A DNA stretch of 64,000 bases from Pisaster brevispinus (Eukaryota; Echinodermata; Asteroidea; Forcipulatida; Asteriidae): contig JAMKCF010000047.1 in assembly GCA_023634235.1 (NCBI GenBank), forward strand, positions 372,001 to 436,000, read 5' to 3'. The position numbers and the translations under genes were made by a program. Under the pieces are notes generated by a model. It was not told the origin of the DNA. It saw only the letters and a program-made list of their open reading frames with translations, and made no database searches. Positions 1-9,500 of the stretch are shown one piece after another; the first letter of the stretch is position 1; every line of letters starts with the position of its first letter.

Positions 1-509
1 TGTAAAATATATTTAACAAATCAACAAAGAAAACCTGAAAATAAATATGACCTCTGTTTCATTTTGCAATAATGAAACTAATGTCCTTGAATTTCAATGG
101 ACTGTTTTACTGGTTGTTAAGAAAAAGAGCAATAGAGACAGATTGTAGTTTAGCTAAGTGGTTAAATGAGCATGCTTTGAACAAAGCCTTTGCAGACTCA
201 AGAACAATAAACGCCATGACCAGGACTTGAAATCCAGAATACTGACATCATGAAAACTCCCTGCTTATGGTAGCTTCAAGTGAGAACCATGGGGTGAGTA
301 TACTGAATATTCAAGACAATTGATTAAGGTGGGAAATGAAGATGGAACGCCATTGGGCCATTGGGATTATAGATCAGCTTCAGAAATGTGAATGTGACAT
401 GATCCCATAGCTTCACAAGATTCTGTCTTTGGAATACCTTAGTTTCCTTAGGATGCATAAATCTCAGTCTCACTCCATGTTTTACATCTGAAGCTGTAAA
501 TAGTGTTAC
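1..509. other. Unique AT-rich flank, no gene seen
   Basis: I see no convincing coding frame, RNA gene or repeat in this stretch. Apparent frames on the minus strand near 324-662 run into the 42-bp repeat arm that starts at 511 and are open only because that repeat length is a multiple of three. The last bases (504-509, TGTTAC) are the left copy of the direct repeat flanking the foldback element. Confidence 0.6.
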
Positions 510-510
510 T

Positions 511-780
511 ATGGTGGCCCTGAAGGGACATCGCATATCGCAAACGTGTGCGCATACGTATGCGATGTCGCGAAATTTATTGCGAATGTGTGCGCACACG
601 TATGCAATGTCGTGAAACAATTCGCGGATATGTGCGCACACGTGTGCAATGTCGTGAAACAATTCTCAAATATGTGCGCACACGTGTGCAATGACGTGAA
701 ACAATTCGCGAATATGTGCGCACTTGTTTGCGAACTCATTTGCAATGTCGTGAATTTTATTGCATACCTCTGTCGCATAC
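511..780 (+). repeat. Left arm of the foldback: 42-bp tandem repeats
   Basis: The motif TGCGCAYACG (or a close variant) begins at 549, 591, 633, 675 and 717, exactly 42 bp apart each time. Each unit also contains a segment like GCAATGTCGTGAAACAATTC. Units 2 to 4 are the most alike; the first and last are more diverged. The arm ends in a TTTTATTGCATACC segment near 756-771 that is mirrored at the inner end of the right arm. Because 42 is divisible by three, several frames stay open and give a repetitive Cys/His-rich conceptual peptide, which I regard as meaningless. Confidence 0.9.
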
Positions 781-1180
781 CTTTGGGGTGGTGTCATTTT
801 GTGGGCAATTTGTTAGTAGCCTAGGGAGTCTGCAAGTGGCCCGGTCCCATTTTGTATACCAAAGATACTTCAAGGCAGGAGCTTGGGTACCAGGCAGGTA
901 CATTTTAGTGTGGCCATGTCTAGCCGGCCAGCCGCACAGTGATGGTACAGCATCATATCACAAAACAAAAGGTCCATGCGAACAATCGTCGGACTATTCT
1001 CACTAAAAACAGCACCAGTACAATGGTTAGTATAATAGTTATTCACTTATTAGGAAAGCGTGAGGAACAGCGTGCGCTCGAAGGTAAATTAGTCAGACCC
1101 TATTTATATCTACTTGTACGTCTCGATTCCAGACTACATGTAGCTGCTCCAACTCCCCAGTTCATTAGGAATTTTATTGA
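781..1180. other. Central segment of the foldback element
   Basis: This is non-repetitive sequence between the two arms. No frame longer than about 100 codons and no transposase motif can be seen; one frame that leaves this segment continues into the right arm. I see nothing else in it. Confidence 0.5.
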
Positions 1181-1369
1181 ATGGTATGCGACAAGGTATG
1201 CAATAAAATTCACGACATTGCAAATAAAGTCGCATACGTATGCGCACATATTCGCGAATTGTTTCACGACATTGCATACGTGTGCGCACATATTCGCGAT
1301 TTATTTCGCAACATCGCATACGTATGCGCACACGTTTGCGATATGCGATGTCCCTTTAGGGCCACCATA
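1181..1369 (-). repeat. Right arm of the foldback: 42-bp repeats, inverted
   Basis: Reading the minus strand gives the same 42-bp unit as the left arm. On the plus strand the anchor TGCGCACA is found at 1241, 1283 and 1325, 42 bp apart. The reverse complement of the outermost part matches 511-590 with few differences, and the inner end (ATGGTATGCGACAAGG at 1181) mirrors the inner end of the left arm. It has roughly two fewer units than the left arm, so the arms have changed copy number independently. Confidence 0.88.
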
Positions 1370-1849
1370 TGTTACTGCTTATTCACAGTCAAATGATCAG
1401 CTGACTGCAGCATGATACTTGATAGTCATAGCCATGATAGCCTCACTCTCAGCAACTAAACAATAAGAACAATATGGGAATTATTATAGACTGGAATGTG
1501 CCCAGAAACCCAACAAAAGCTAAGTGGCAATGTGAGGCAATGAACAGAATTTGGCGTACGAAAAAAACAATATGTACATACCATGTCAACACATATAAAG
1601 TGTCGCTGTTGTCGCCGTAAAAATGTCAGTCTATGACGCTGTGTGTACGCGTCGTAACCAAAGATCGTATAGCGCCTGGTCGTAACTTATGTAACGGGTA
1701 AACAATCGTGACAGTGGGGTTTCATAGCCGAGACAGTCAACCTCGTGCCCATGGTTTACTTTATTTCCAACCATGTTCACAATAATAAGAGAGCGGTCAA
1801 CCTGGTACTGCTCGACACACCCTGGGAACGAGTTTGCCGAGATAGTAGA
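1370..1849. other. Unique spacer between two mobile elements
   Basis: No gene or repeat was recognised here. The last nine bases, 1841-1849 (GATAGTAGA), are the left copy of the target-site duplication for the next element. Confidence 0.5.
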
Positions 1850-2470
1850 TTCGCTCGTCCCCAGCGCCTTGCCTTAAAACTAAAGGCGCTGGGATGGGCA
1901 AACGTATTAAGCACGCTCATTAGTTAATGCTCAGTCCCATCATGCATCACACTCACACTGCAAGCACTGCACGCATGACGTACTTCCTGAACAAGAATCG
2001 TGCTAGCTGATTAGCCCATCCCAGCGGTCCTGGGCCCAATTTCATAGAGCTGCTAAGCACACAAATTTGCTTAGCATGAAATTTCTTCCTTGATAAAAAC
2101 AAGATTACCAACCAAATTTCCATGTGTTGCATATTGCTTGTTACTGGTAGTCAGCTGTTGTTTGCTTATCCTGAAAATCACGTGGAAATTTGGTTGGTAA
2201 TCCTGTTTTTATCAAGGAAGAAATTTCATGCTAAGCAAATTTTTGTGCTTAGCAGCTCTATGAAATTGGGCCCTGGATAGGTTCGCTCGGCCCCAGCGGC
2301 CTATCCAGGACCGCTGGGATGGGCTAATCCGCTTGCACAGATTCTTGTTCAAGAAGTACGTCATGCGTGCAGTGCTTGCAGTGTGAGTGTGATGCATGAT
2401 GGGACTGAGCATTAACCAATGAGCGTACTTGATACGTTTGCCCATCCCAGCGCCGCTGGGGCCGAGCGAA
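1850..2470. mobile_element. Long-hairpin (foldback) element with 9-bp target-site duplication
   Basis: GATAGTAGA occurs directly outside both ends (1841-1849 and 2471-2479). The element begins TTCGCTCGTCCCCAGCG and ends with the inverted counterpart, CGCTGGGGCCGAGCGAA. The two arms (about 1850-2033 and 2299-2470) are reverse complements over nearly their whole length. Shared segments include the inverted pair GCGCTGGGATGGGCAAACGT near 1886 and its complement near 2440. The spacer between the arms, once the nested insertion is removed, is about 18 bp and itself repeats the terminal sequence TTCGCTCGGCCCCAGCGG. A 9-bp duplication fits Mutator-like or FB-like transposition (family-level knowledge). 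There is no transposase. Local hairpins sit at the outer tips, for example CCCAGCGCCTT with its complement near 1859-1893. Confidence 0.85.
2034..2271. mobile_element. Nested small inverted-repeat element (MITE-like), 238 bp
   Basis: The element begins GCCCAATTTCATAGAGCTGC and ends with the inverted copy GCAGCTCTATGAAATTGGGC, with inverted arms of roughly 100 bp around a short core. It sits inside the hairpin element. CCTGG flanks it on both sides (2029-2033 and 2272-2276), giving a possible 5-bp target-site duplication. Shorter duplications (1-3 bp) are also possible because the ends are GC palindromes. The uninterrupted site is present in the opposite arm of the host element: the minus strand near 2289-2312 reads CAGCGGTCCTGGATAGG, exactly the two flanks joined with one CCTGG. 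This shows directly that the sequence inserted. No coding capacity is seen. Confidence 0.88.
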
Positions 2471-2479
2471 GATAGTAGA

Positions 2480-2807
2480 CTGGTCCACAGTCTAGCCGGA
2501 AGAGGGCGGGCGGCAGAGTAAAATTTAAGGGCGCACCACACTAAAAAAGCCAAAATCCATGCGCCAAGCTAATTATAATAATTTGTATACCCACAGAATC
2601 TTTTTAATTCATAGCTTCTTGGGGTCGTGCAATTAATAGAATGTGTAATGGTAAGAATCTATCACAACCTGGGGGTTGTGTGTTTCATCTTTTGGAAATA
2701 TTTGAAGAAAAAAACACTTAAAGGTGGTCCTATTTGGCTTTACAAAAGTGGAGGAATGCCTGAAGAATTCTGGCAGCGAGTCGGTTTTAATGAAAGCAGA
2801 TTTTCTT
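2480..2807. other. Unique spacer left of the array
   Basis: No gene or repeat was recognised. A frame starting at 2627 stays open to 3028, but it crosses from unique DNA into the diverged satellite copy at about 2860 and has no recognisable product, so I do not call it coding. Confidence 0.5.
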
Positions 2808-2840
2808 GGGGAGAGGGGGAGGGGGTTCTAGGGTATAAAA
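2808..2840 (+). promoter_or_regulatory. G-quadruplex-type tract followed by a TATA-like motif
   Basis: Four G-runs (4, 5, 5 and 3 Gs) lie at 2808-2811, 2815-2819, 2821-2825 and 2831-2833, with loops of 3, 1 and 5 bases, which satisfies the usual intramolecular quadruplex rule. TATAAAA follows directly at 2834-2840, pointing toward the array. It lies about 20 bp before the first detectable satellite-like sequence. A role as promoter or boundary is only inference; no transcript start can be shown from sequence. Confidence 0.35.
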
Positions 2841-2859
2841 ACAATTGCAAACAGCTGAC

Positions 2860-3100
2860 CTACAAGCAGGGTAAAATCACACACATCACAACATCGGATT
2901 TGCACAAATTTTCCACCACTGGAAAGCCACAATTGAGGGCTCTCACCTCGTTGTACATCCGTGTCTCTGACGATTTCTTAAGCGAGGCGAGCGGCCCCAA
3001 AATATGTCTACGACCAACGGCAAATTAGCCCATGCGCCGGGGCCGAGCAACAGCAAAGGCAGGAAATGTCAATCCGAAGAATGATTTAAAACAACAGAGC
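2860..3100 (+). repeat. Diverged partial satellite monomer at the left edge (older subtype)
   Basis: This segment aligns to the right half of the diverged copies beyond the other end of the array, not to the 450-bp core type. Shared landmarks are CCACTGGAAAG, AGGGCTCTCACCTCGTTG, GGCAAATTAGCCCA, CGCCGGGGCCGAGCAAC and CCGAAGAATGATTT, all found again at 59469-59633. The match begins around CCTACAAGC at 2862 with an internal deletion relative to the right-hand copies. It stops at GAGC (3097-3100), where the core array starts abruptly. It is evidence that the array grew inside an older stretch of the same repeat family. Confidence 0.8.
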
Positions 3101-3550
3101 TGTGTAACATGCCTACGTCATCGCCAGTGAGAAAAAGCCGGCACAAAACGGTCCGAAATAAATTCTGTGCTAAGCTTGGAAATAACTCATGAACTAGAAA
3201 TGCTAGAGAGACAAAATTTGTACCTGACTCTGCCTTGGATATCCCTGCTTCCGAAAATCAAAGTGTTAGGGTCGCGGAGGGCAAGCTTCATACCGGAAAT
3301 GACCAGCAGGTGGGGCTACTCCGAACGCTCCTCAAAAGCATCCCTAATGGCATTTTTGTGCACAGAGCTGTCAAAGAAACAAAGACAAAGTAAGGACGGT
3401 CAAATCACCCTCAGAATAATACTGGATTTTCACAAGTTGTACACCATTCGAAAGCCCGTCTCAAGGGCTCTCTCTTCCGTGAGTTTGGTTAAGGTCACCA
3501 TTTTGTAGGCGAGGCCAGCGTCCTGGAAGTAGGGCTGCCCGAAACTCCAC
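3101..3550 (+). repeat. Reference satellite monomer (copy 1)
   Basis: Anatomy of the unit: 3101-3166 is a linker, the part that differs most from the older subtype. 3167-3300 is the region best conserved with the edge copies, including CTCATGAACTAGAAATGC and GAGAGACAAAATTTGTACC. 3301-3500 runs through CACAGAGCTGTCAAAGAAAC, GGTCAAATCACCCTCAGAAT and a short hairpin AGCCC/GGGCT (stem 5, near 3442-3458). 3509-3550 is the tail leading to the next unit. The plus frame is open from 3131 to the TAG ending at 3508, but the upstream end of the canonical frame is GTG (3167), not ATG; the first in-frame ATG is at 3200. No similarity to a known protein is apparent, and I treat the frame as incidental. Confidence 0.95.
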
Positions 3551-6500
3551 TGTGTAACATGCCTACGTCATCGCCAGTGAGAAAAAGCCGGCACAAAACG
3601 GTCCGAAATAAATTCTGTGCTAAGCTTGGAAATAACTCATGAACTAGAAATGCTAGAGAGACAAAATTTGTACCTGACTCTGCCTTGGATATCCCTGCTT
3701 CCGAAAATCAAAGTGTTAGGGTCGCGGAGGGCAAGCTTCATACCGGAAATGACCAGCAGGTGGGGCTACTCCGAACGCTCCTCAAAAGCATCCCTAATGG
3801 CATTTTTGTGCACAGAGCTGTCAAAGAAACAAAGACAAAGTAAGGACGGTCAAATCACCCTCAGAATAATACTGGATTTTCACAAGTTGTACACCATTCG
3901 AAAGCCCGTCTCAAGGGCTCTCTCTTCCGTGAGTTTGGTTAAGGTCACCATTTTGTAGGCGAGGCCAGCGTCCTGGAAGTAGGGCTGCCCGAAACTCCAC
4001 TGTGTAACATGCCTACGTCATCGCCAGTGAGAAAAAGCCGGCACAAAACGGTCCGAAATAAATTCTGTGCTAAGCTTGGAAATAACTCATGAACTGGAAA
4101 TGCTAGAGAGACAAAATTTGTACCTGACTCTGCCTTGGATATCCCTGCTTCCGAAAATCAAAGTGTTAGGGTCGCGGAGGGCAAGCTTCATACCGGAAAT
4201 GACCAGCAGGTGGGGCTACTCCGAACGCTCCTCAAAAGCATCCCTAATGGCATTTTTGTGCACAGAGCTGTCAAAGAAACAAAGACAAAGTAAGGACGGT
4301 CAAATCACCCTCAGAATAATACTGGATTTTCACAAGTTGTACACCATTCGAAAGCCCGTCTCAAGGGCTCTCTCTTCCGTGAGTTTGGTTAAGGTCACCA
4401 TTTTGTAGGCGAGGCCAGCGTCCTGGAAGTAGGGCTGCCCGAAACTCCACTGTGTAACATGCCTACGTCATCGCCAGTGAGAAAAAGCCGGCACAAAACG
4501 GTCCGAAATAAATTCTGTGCTAAGCTTGGAAATAACTCATGAACTGGAAATGCTAGAGAGACAAAATTTGTACCTGACTCTGCCTTGGATATCCCTGCTT
4601 CCGAAAATCAAAGTGTTAGGGTCGCGGAGGGCAAGCTTCATACCGGAAATGACCAGCAGGTGGGGCTACTCCGAACGCTCCTCAAAAGCATCCCTAATGG
4701 CATTTTTGTGCACAGAGCTGTCAAAGAAACAAAGACAAAGTAAGGACGGTCAAATCACCCTCAGAATAATACTGGATTTTCACAAGTTGTACACCATTCG
4801 AAAGCCCGTCTCAAGGGCTCTCTCTTCCGTGAGTTTGGTTAAGGTCACCATTTTGTAGGCGAGGCCAGCGTCCTGGAAGTAGGGCTGCCCGAAACTCCAC
4901 TGTGTAACATGCCTACGTCATCGCCAGTGAGAAAAAGCCGGCACAAAACGGTCCGAAATAAATTCTGTGCTAAGCTTGGAAATAACTCATGAACTAGAAA
5001 TGCTAGAGAGACAAAATTTGTACCTGACTCTGCCTTGGATATCCCTGCTTCCGAAAATCAAAGTGTTAGGGTCGCGGAGGGCAAGCTTCATACCGGAAAT
5101 GACCAGCAGGTGGGGCTACTCCGAACGCTCCTCAAAAGCATCCCTAATGGCATTTTTGTGCACAGAGCTGTCAAAGAAACAAAGACAAAGTAAGGACGGT
5201 CAAATCACCCTCAGAATAATACTGGATTTTCACAAGTTGTACACCATTCGAAAGCCCGTCTCAAGGGCTCTCTCTTCCGTGAGTTTGGTTAAGGTCACCA
5301 TTTTGTAGGCGAGGCCAGCGTCCTGGAAGTAGGGCTGCCCGAAACTCCACTGTGTAACATGCCTACGTCATCGCCAGTGAGAAAAAGCCGGCACAAAACG
5401 GTCCGAAATAAATTCTGTGCTAAGCTTGGAAATAACTCATGAACTAGAAATGCTAGAGAGACAAAATTTGTACCTGACTCTGCCTTGGATATCCCTGCTT
5501 CCGAAAATCAAAGTGTTAGGGTCGCGGAGGGCAAGCTTCATACCGGAAATGACCAGCAGGTGGGGCTACTCCGAACGCTCCTCAAAAGCATCCCTAATGG
5601 CATTTTTGTGCACAGAGCTGTCAAAGAAACAAAGACAAAGTAAGGACGGTCAAATCACCCTCAGAATAATACTGGATTTTCACAAGTTGTACACCATTCG
5701 AAAGCCCGTCTCAAGGGCTCTCTCTTCCGTGAGTTTGGTTAAGGTCACCATTTTGTAGGCGAGGCCAGCGTCCTGGAAGTAGGGCTGCCCGAAACTCCAC
5801 TGTGTAACATGCCTACGTCATCGCCAGTGAGAAAAAGCCGGCACAAAACGGTCCGAAATAAATTCTGTGCTAAGCTTGGAAATAACTCATGAACTGGAAA
5901 TGCTAGAGAGACAAAATTTGTACCTGACTCTGCCTTGGATATCCCTGCTTCCGAAAATCAAAGTGTTAGGGTCGCGGAGGGCAAGCTTCATACCGGAAAT
6001 GACCAGCAGGTGGGGCTACTCCGAACGCTCCTCAAAAGCATCCCTAATGGCATTTTTGTGCACAGAGCTGTCAAAGAAACAAAGACAAAGTAAGGACGGT
6101 CAAATCACCCTCAGAATAATACTGGATTTTCACAAGTTGTACACCATTCGAAAGCCCGTCTCAAGGGCTCTCTCTTCCGTGAGTTTGGTTAAGGTCACCA
6201 TTTTGTAGGCGAGGCCAGCGTCCTGGAAGTAGGGCTGCCCGAAACTCCACTGTGTAACATGCCTACGTCATCGCCAGTGAGAAAAAGCCGGCACAAAACG
6301 GTCCGAAATAAATTCTGTGCTAAGCTTGGAAATAACTCATGAACTGGAAATGCTAGAGAGACAAAATTTGTACCTGACTCTGCCTTGGATATCCCTGCTT
6401 CCGAAAATCAAAGTGTTAGGGTCGCGGAGGGCAAGCTTCATACCGGAAATGACCAGCAGGTGGGGCTACTCCGAACGCTCCTCAAAAGCATCCCTAATGG

Positions 6501-9500
6501 CATTTTTGTGCACAGAGCTGTCAAAGAAACAAAGACAAAGTAAGGACGGTCAAATCACCCTCAGAATAATACTGGATTTTCACAAGTTGTACACCATTCG
6601 AAAGCCCGTCTCAAGGGCTCTCTCTTCCGTGAGTTTGGTTAAGGTCACCATTTTGTAGGCGAGGCCAGCGTCCTGGAAGTAGGGCTGCCCGAAACTCCAC
6701 TGTGTAACATGCCTACGTCATCGCCAGTGAGAAAAAGCCGGCACAAAACGGTCCGAAATAAATTCTGTGCTAAGCTTGGAAATAACTCATGAACTGGAAA
6801 TGCTAGAGAGACAAAATTTGTACCTGACTCTGCCTTGGATATCCCTGCTTCCGAAAATCAAAGTGTTAGGGTCGCGGAGGGCAAGCTTCATACCGGAAAT
6901 GACCAGCAGGTGGGGCTACTCCGAACGCTCCTCAAAAGCATCCCTAATGGCATTTTTGTGCACAGAGCTGTCAAAGAAACAAAGACAAAGTAAGGACGGT
7001 CAAATCACCCTCAGAATAATACTGGATTTTCACAAGTTGTACACCATTCGAAAGCCCGTCTCAAGGGCTCTCTCTTCCGTGAGTTTGGTTAAGGTCACCA
7101 TTTTGTAGGCGAGGCCAGCGTCCTGGAAGTAGGGCTGCCCGAAACTCCACTGTGTAACATGCCTACGTCATCGCCAGTGAGAAAAAGCCGGCACAAAACG
7201 GTCCGAAATAAATTCTGTGCTAAGCTTGGAAATAACTCATGAACTAGAAATGCTAGAGAGACAAAATTTGTACCTGACTCTGCCTTGGATATCCCTGCTT
7301 CCGAAAATCAAAGTGTTAGGGTCGCGGAGGGCAAGCTTCATACCGGAAATGACCAGCAGGTGGGGCTACTCCGAACGCTCCTCAAAAGCATCCCTAATGG
7401 CATTTTTGTGCACAGAGCTGTCAAAGAAACAAAGACAAAGTAAGGACGGTCAAATCACCCTCAGAATAATACTGGATTTTCACAAGTTGTACACCATTCG
7501 AAAGCCCGTCTCAAGGGCTCTCTCTTCCGTGAGTTTGGTTAAGGTCACCATTTTGTAGGCGAGGCCAGCGTCCTGGAAGTAGGGCTGCCCGAAACTCCAC
7601 TGTGTAACATGCCTACGTCATCGCCAGTGAGAAAAAGCCGGCACAAAACGGTCCGAAATAAATTCTGTGCTAAGCTTGGAAATAACTCATGAACTAGAAA
7701 TGCTAGAGAGACAAAATTTGTACCTGACTCTGCCTTGGATATCCCTGCTTCCGAAAATCAAAGTGTTAGGGTCGCGGAGGGCAAGCTTCATACCGGAAAT
7801 GACCAGCAGGTGGGGCTACTCCGAACGCTCCTCAAAAGCATCCCTAATGGCATTTTTGTGCACAGAGCTGTCAAAGAAACAAAGACAAAGTAAGGACGGT
7901 CAAATCACCCTCAGAATAATACTGGATTTTCACAAGTTGTACACCATTCGAAAGCCCGTCTCAAGGGCTCTCTCTTCCGTGAGTTTGGTTAAGGTCACCA
8001 TTTTGTAGGCGAGGCCAGCGTCCTGGAAGTAGGGCTGCCCGAAACTCCACTGTGTAACATGCCTACGTCATCGCCAGTGAGAAAAAGCCGGCACAAAACG
8101 GTCCGAAATAAATTCTGTGCTAAGCTTGGAAATAACTCATGAACTAGAAATGCTAGAGAGACAAAATTTGTACCTGACTCTGCCTTGGATATCCCTGCTT
8201 CCGAAAATCAAAGTGTTAGGGTCGCGGAGGGCAAGCTTCATACCGGAAATGACCAGCAGGTGGGGCTACTCCGAACGCTCCTCAAAAGCATCCCTAATGG
8301 CATTTTTGTGCACAGAGCTGTCAAAGAAACAAAGACAAAGTAAGGACGGTCAAATCACCCTCAGAATAATACTGGATTTTCACAAGTTGTACACCATTCG
8401 AAAGCCCGTCTCAAGGGCTCTCTCTTCCGTGAGTTTGGTTAAGGTCACCATTTTGTAGGCGAGGCCAGCGTCCTGGAAGTAGGGCTGCCCGAAACTCCAC
8501 TGTGTAACATGCCTACGTCATCGCCAGTGAGTAAAAGCCGGCACAAAACGGTCCGAAATAAATTCTGTGCTAAGCTTGGAAATAACTCATGAACTAGAAA
8601 TGCTAGAGAGACAAAATTTGTACCTGACTCTGCCTTGGATATCCCTGCTTCCGAAAATCAAAGTGTTAGGGTCGCGGAGGGCAAGCTTCATACCGGAAAT
8701 GACCAGCAGGTGGGGCTACTCCGAACGCTCCTCAAAAGCATCCCTAATGGCATTTTTGTGCACAGAGCTGTCAAAGAAACAAAGACAAAGTAAGGACGGT
8801 CAAATCACCCTCAGAATAATACTGGATTTTCACAAGTTGTACACCATTCGAAAGCCCGTCTCAAGGGCTCTCTCTTCCGTGAGTTTGGTTAAGGTCACCA
8901 TTTTGTAGGCGAGGCCAGCGTCCTGGAAGTAGGGCTGCCCGAAACTCCACTGTGTAACATGCCTACGTCATCGCCAGTGAGAAAAAGCCGGCACAAAACG
9001 GTCCGAAATAAATTCTGTGCTAAGCTTGGAAATAACTCATGAACTAGAAATGCTAGAGAGACAAAATTTGTACCTGACTCTGCCTTGGATATCCCTGCTT
9101 CCGAAAATCAAAGTGTTAGGGTCGCGGAGGGCAAGCTTCATACCGGAAATGACCAGCAGGTGGGGCTACTCCGAACGCTCCTCAAAAGCATCCCTAATGG
9201 CATTTTTGTGCACAGAGCTGTCAAAGAAACAAAGACAAAGTAAGGACGGTCAAATCACCCTCAGAATAATACTGGATTTTCACAAGTTGTACACCATTCG
9301 AAAGCCCGTCTCAAGGGCTCTCTCTTCCGTGAGTTTGGTTAAGGTCACCATTTTGTAGGCGAGGCCAGCGTCCTGGAAGTAGGGCTGCCCGAAACTCCAC
9401 TGTGTAACATGCCTACGTCATCGTCAGTGAGAAAAAGCCGGCACAAAACGGTCCGAAATAAATTCTGTGCTAAGCTTGGAAATAACTCATGAACTGGAAA

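Larger units (their letters stand above)
510..1369. mobile_element. Foldback element with tandem-repeat inverted arms
   Basis: The two ends are inverted copies of each other: TATGGTGGCCC at 510-520 and its reverse complement at 1359-1369. Immediately outside lies the direct repeat TGTTAC (504-509 and 1370-1375), the expected footprint of a target-site duplication. If the terminal T is assigned to the target instead, the duplication is 7 bp (TGTTACT). The arms (511-780 and about 1181-1369) consist largely of 42-bp tandem units in opposite orientation, and a central segment of about 400 bp carries no recognisable transposase. This is the layout of foldback elements such as TU in sea urchins or FB in Drosophila (established classes). 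Assignment to any named family is not possible from this sequence alone. The element is non-autonomous as it stands. Confidence 0.85.

Noticed and set aside
546..824. Cys/His-rich repetitive peptide across the 42-bp repeats, on both strands and in both arms.
   Set aside because: The repeat length is divisible by three, so frames stay open without selection. The peptide repeats simply mirror the DNA repeats of a foldback arm.
2212..2553. 113-codon minus-strand frame.
   Set aside because: It lies across the nested element and the right arm of the hairpin transposon, with no recognisable family; a chance frame in inverted-repeat DNA.
3167..3508. 113-codon open frame repeated in nearly every monomer, as if the array were a tandem gene family.
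   Set aside because: It starts with GTG rather than ATG, other frames of the same unit are also fairly open, frameshifts and stops are copied along freely (17501, 27850, 32062, 40229, 58046), replacement changes are common in the diverse half, and no known domain is visible. Identity of the frame follows from DNA homogenisation.
3101..3550. CENP-B box or other known centromere motif in the monomer.
   Set aside because: TTCGAAAGCCCG and CCCGAAACTCC look superficially similar, but neither fits the spacing of the CENP-B consensus on either strand.
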